Shown in pieces: positions 63,833-64,000 of a DNA stretch of 64,000 nt. The notes beneath the pieces were generated by a model. That model made no database searches. It was not told the DNA's origin and saw only the letters and a program-made list of their open reading frames with translations. Positions within the stretch are counted from its first letter, which is position 1; each line of letters opens with the position of its first letter. The stretch comes from a virus. The translations under genes and the position numbers were made by a program. Location of the stretch: IMG/VR virus record IMGVR_UViG_3300025771_000012, positions 62,001-126,000 of that record, one strand, 5' to 3'.

Positions 63833-64000
63833 CTAGTAATCAATCGGGTCTTCATTATTATCATAACGAATTGGGTCGAAGTTGTCAAGCATTTTTTCAC
63901 TATTTGACGAAAAATAATCTTCCCAATATTCAATGACGTAATCTTCGAAAAGATCTTTATTAAAATGGCTATACTTCTTAGTAATCCATTCTTGGATATC
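63833..64000 (-). CDS. 3' end of an unknown gene entering from the right
   Basis: 55 residues visible from the edge: DIQEWITKKYSHFNKDLFED, YVIEYWEDYFSSNSEKMLDN, FDPIRYDNNEDPIDY. Acidic. The promoter of the next gene lies within this coding end. No family can be named from this part. Confidence 0.6.
   Translation of the reverse strand, partial: DIQEWITKKYSHFNKDLFEDYVIEYWEDYFSSNSEKMLDNFDPIRYDNNEDPIDY
63860..63888 (-). promoter_or_regulatory. Sigma70-type promoter
   Basis: Minus strand TTGACA (63883-63888), 17-base spacer, TATGAT (63860-63865), inside the 3' end of the preceding gene. Confidence 0.72.

Noticed and set aside
1-64000. CRISPR array or insertion sequence
   Set aside because: No regularly spaced direct repeats with unique spacers and no transposase-like reading frame or terminal inverted repeats were seen.

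Overview
This window is part of the genome of a large, AT-rich marine myovirus of the T4-like type. Recognisable T4-family proteins are gp4, gp5, gp6, gp7, gp8, gp25, gp26, gp27, gp32, gp33, gp48, gp51, gp53, gp59, an endonuclease VII relative and PhoH. Promoters of the T4 late form (TATAAATA) are also present. The host is probably a marine alphaproteobacterium such as a SAR11-like or Rhodobacter-like cell. This is inferred from a two-piece, circularly permuted tmRNA with an alphaproteobacterial-type tag, DUF1127-like small proteins and the low GC; it is not proven.

Layout. 1-25600 (minus strand) is the late virion block: tail-fibre-like proteins, a very long DUF4815-type protein, baseplate wedge gp8, gp7 with lectin-like domains, gp6 and gp25, the gp5 needle with two murein-hydrolase domains, hub gp27, wedge gp53 and tube cap gp48. 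25652-31108 (plus strand) holds gp4, a tail-tube-family protein, gp26 and gp51 (probably joined by a -1 frameshift), an EF-hand membrane protein and a tape-measure candidate. 31116-42000 (minus) holds the replication/late-transcription genes gp32, gp59 and gp33, an MGME-like exonuclease, PhoH, an FmdB zinc ribbon, a tmRNA followed by a small outer-membrane barrel, a lysis pair, a Mom-like protein and a peroxiredoxin. 42000-44700 has five tRNAs (Thr-TGT, Asn-GTT, Pro-TGG, Gly-TCC, Arg-TCT), SET and hydroxylase enzymes and structured spacers. 44700-64000 (minus) is a field of small early-type genes, many preceded by a near-consensus TTGACA-N17-TATAAT promoter. Among them are two SprT-like metallopeptidases, an RMF/CrpP-like protein, an alpha/beta hydrolase, a DUF262-HNH protein, a winged-helix protein, oxygenases and a SleB cell-wall hydrolase.

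How it works together. Late promoters drive the left virion operons, and host sigma70-type promoters drive the right-hand early genes. gp33 and the late-promoter motif imply T4-style late transcription. The tmRNA and tRNAs suggest the phage brings its own ribosome-rescue and decoding tools.

Caution. At least eleven places carry an extra tandem copy of 11-61 bases. Six break otherwise clean reading frames, including gp8, gp27, the DUF4815 protein and the SleB hydrolase. Removing one copy restores each frame exactly. The mix of frame-shifting and frame-keeping lengths looks unselected, so assembly artefact is the first explanation to test. Several products are therefore listed as fragments.
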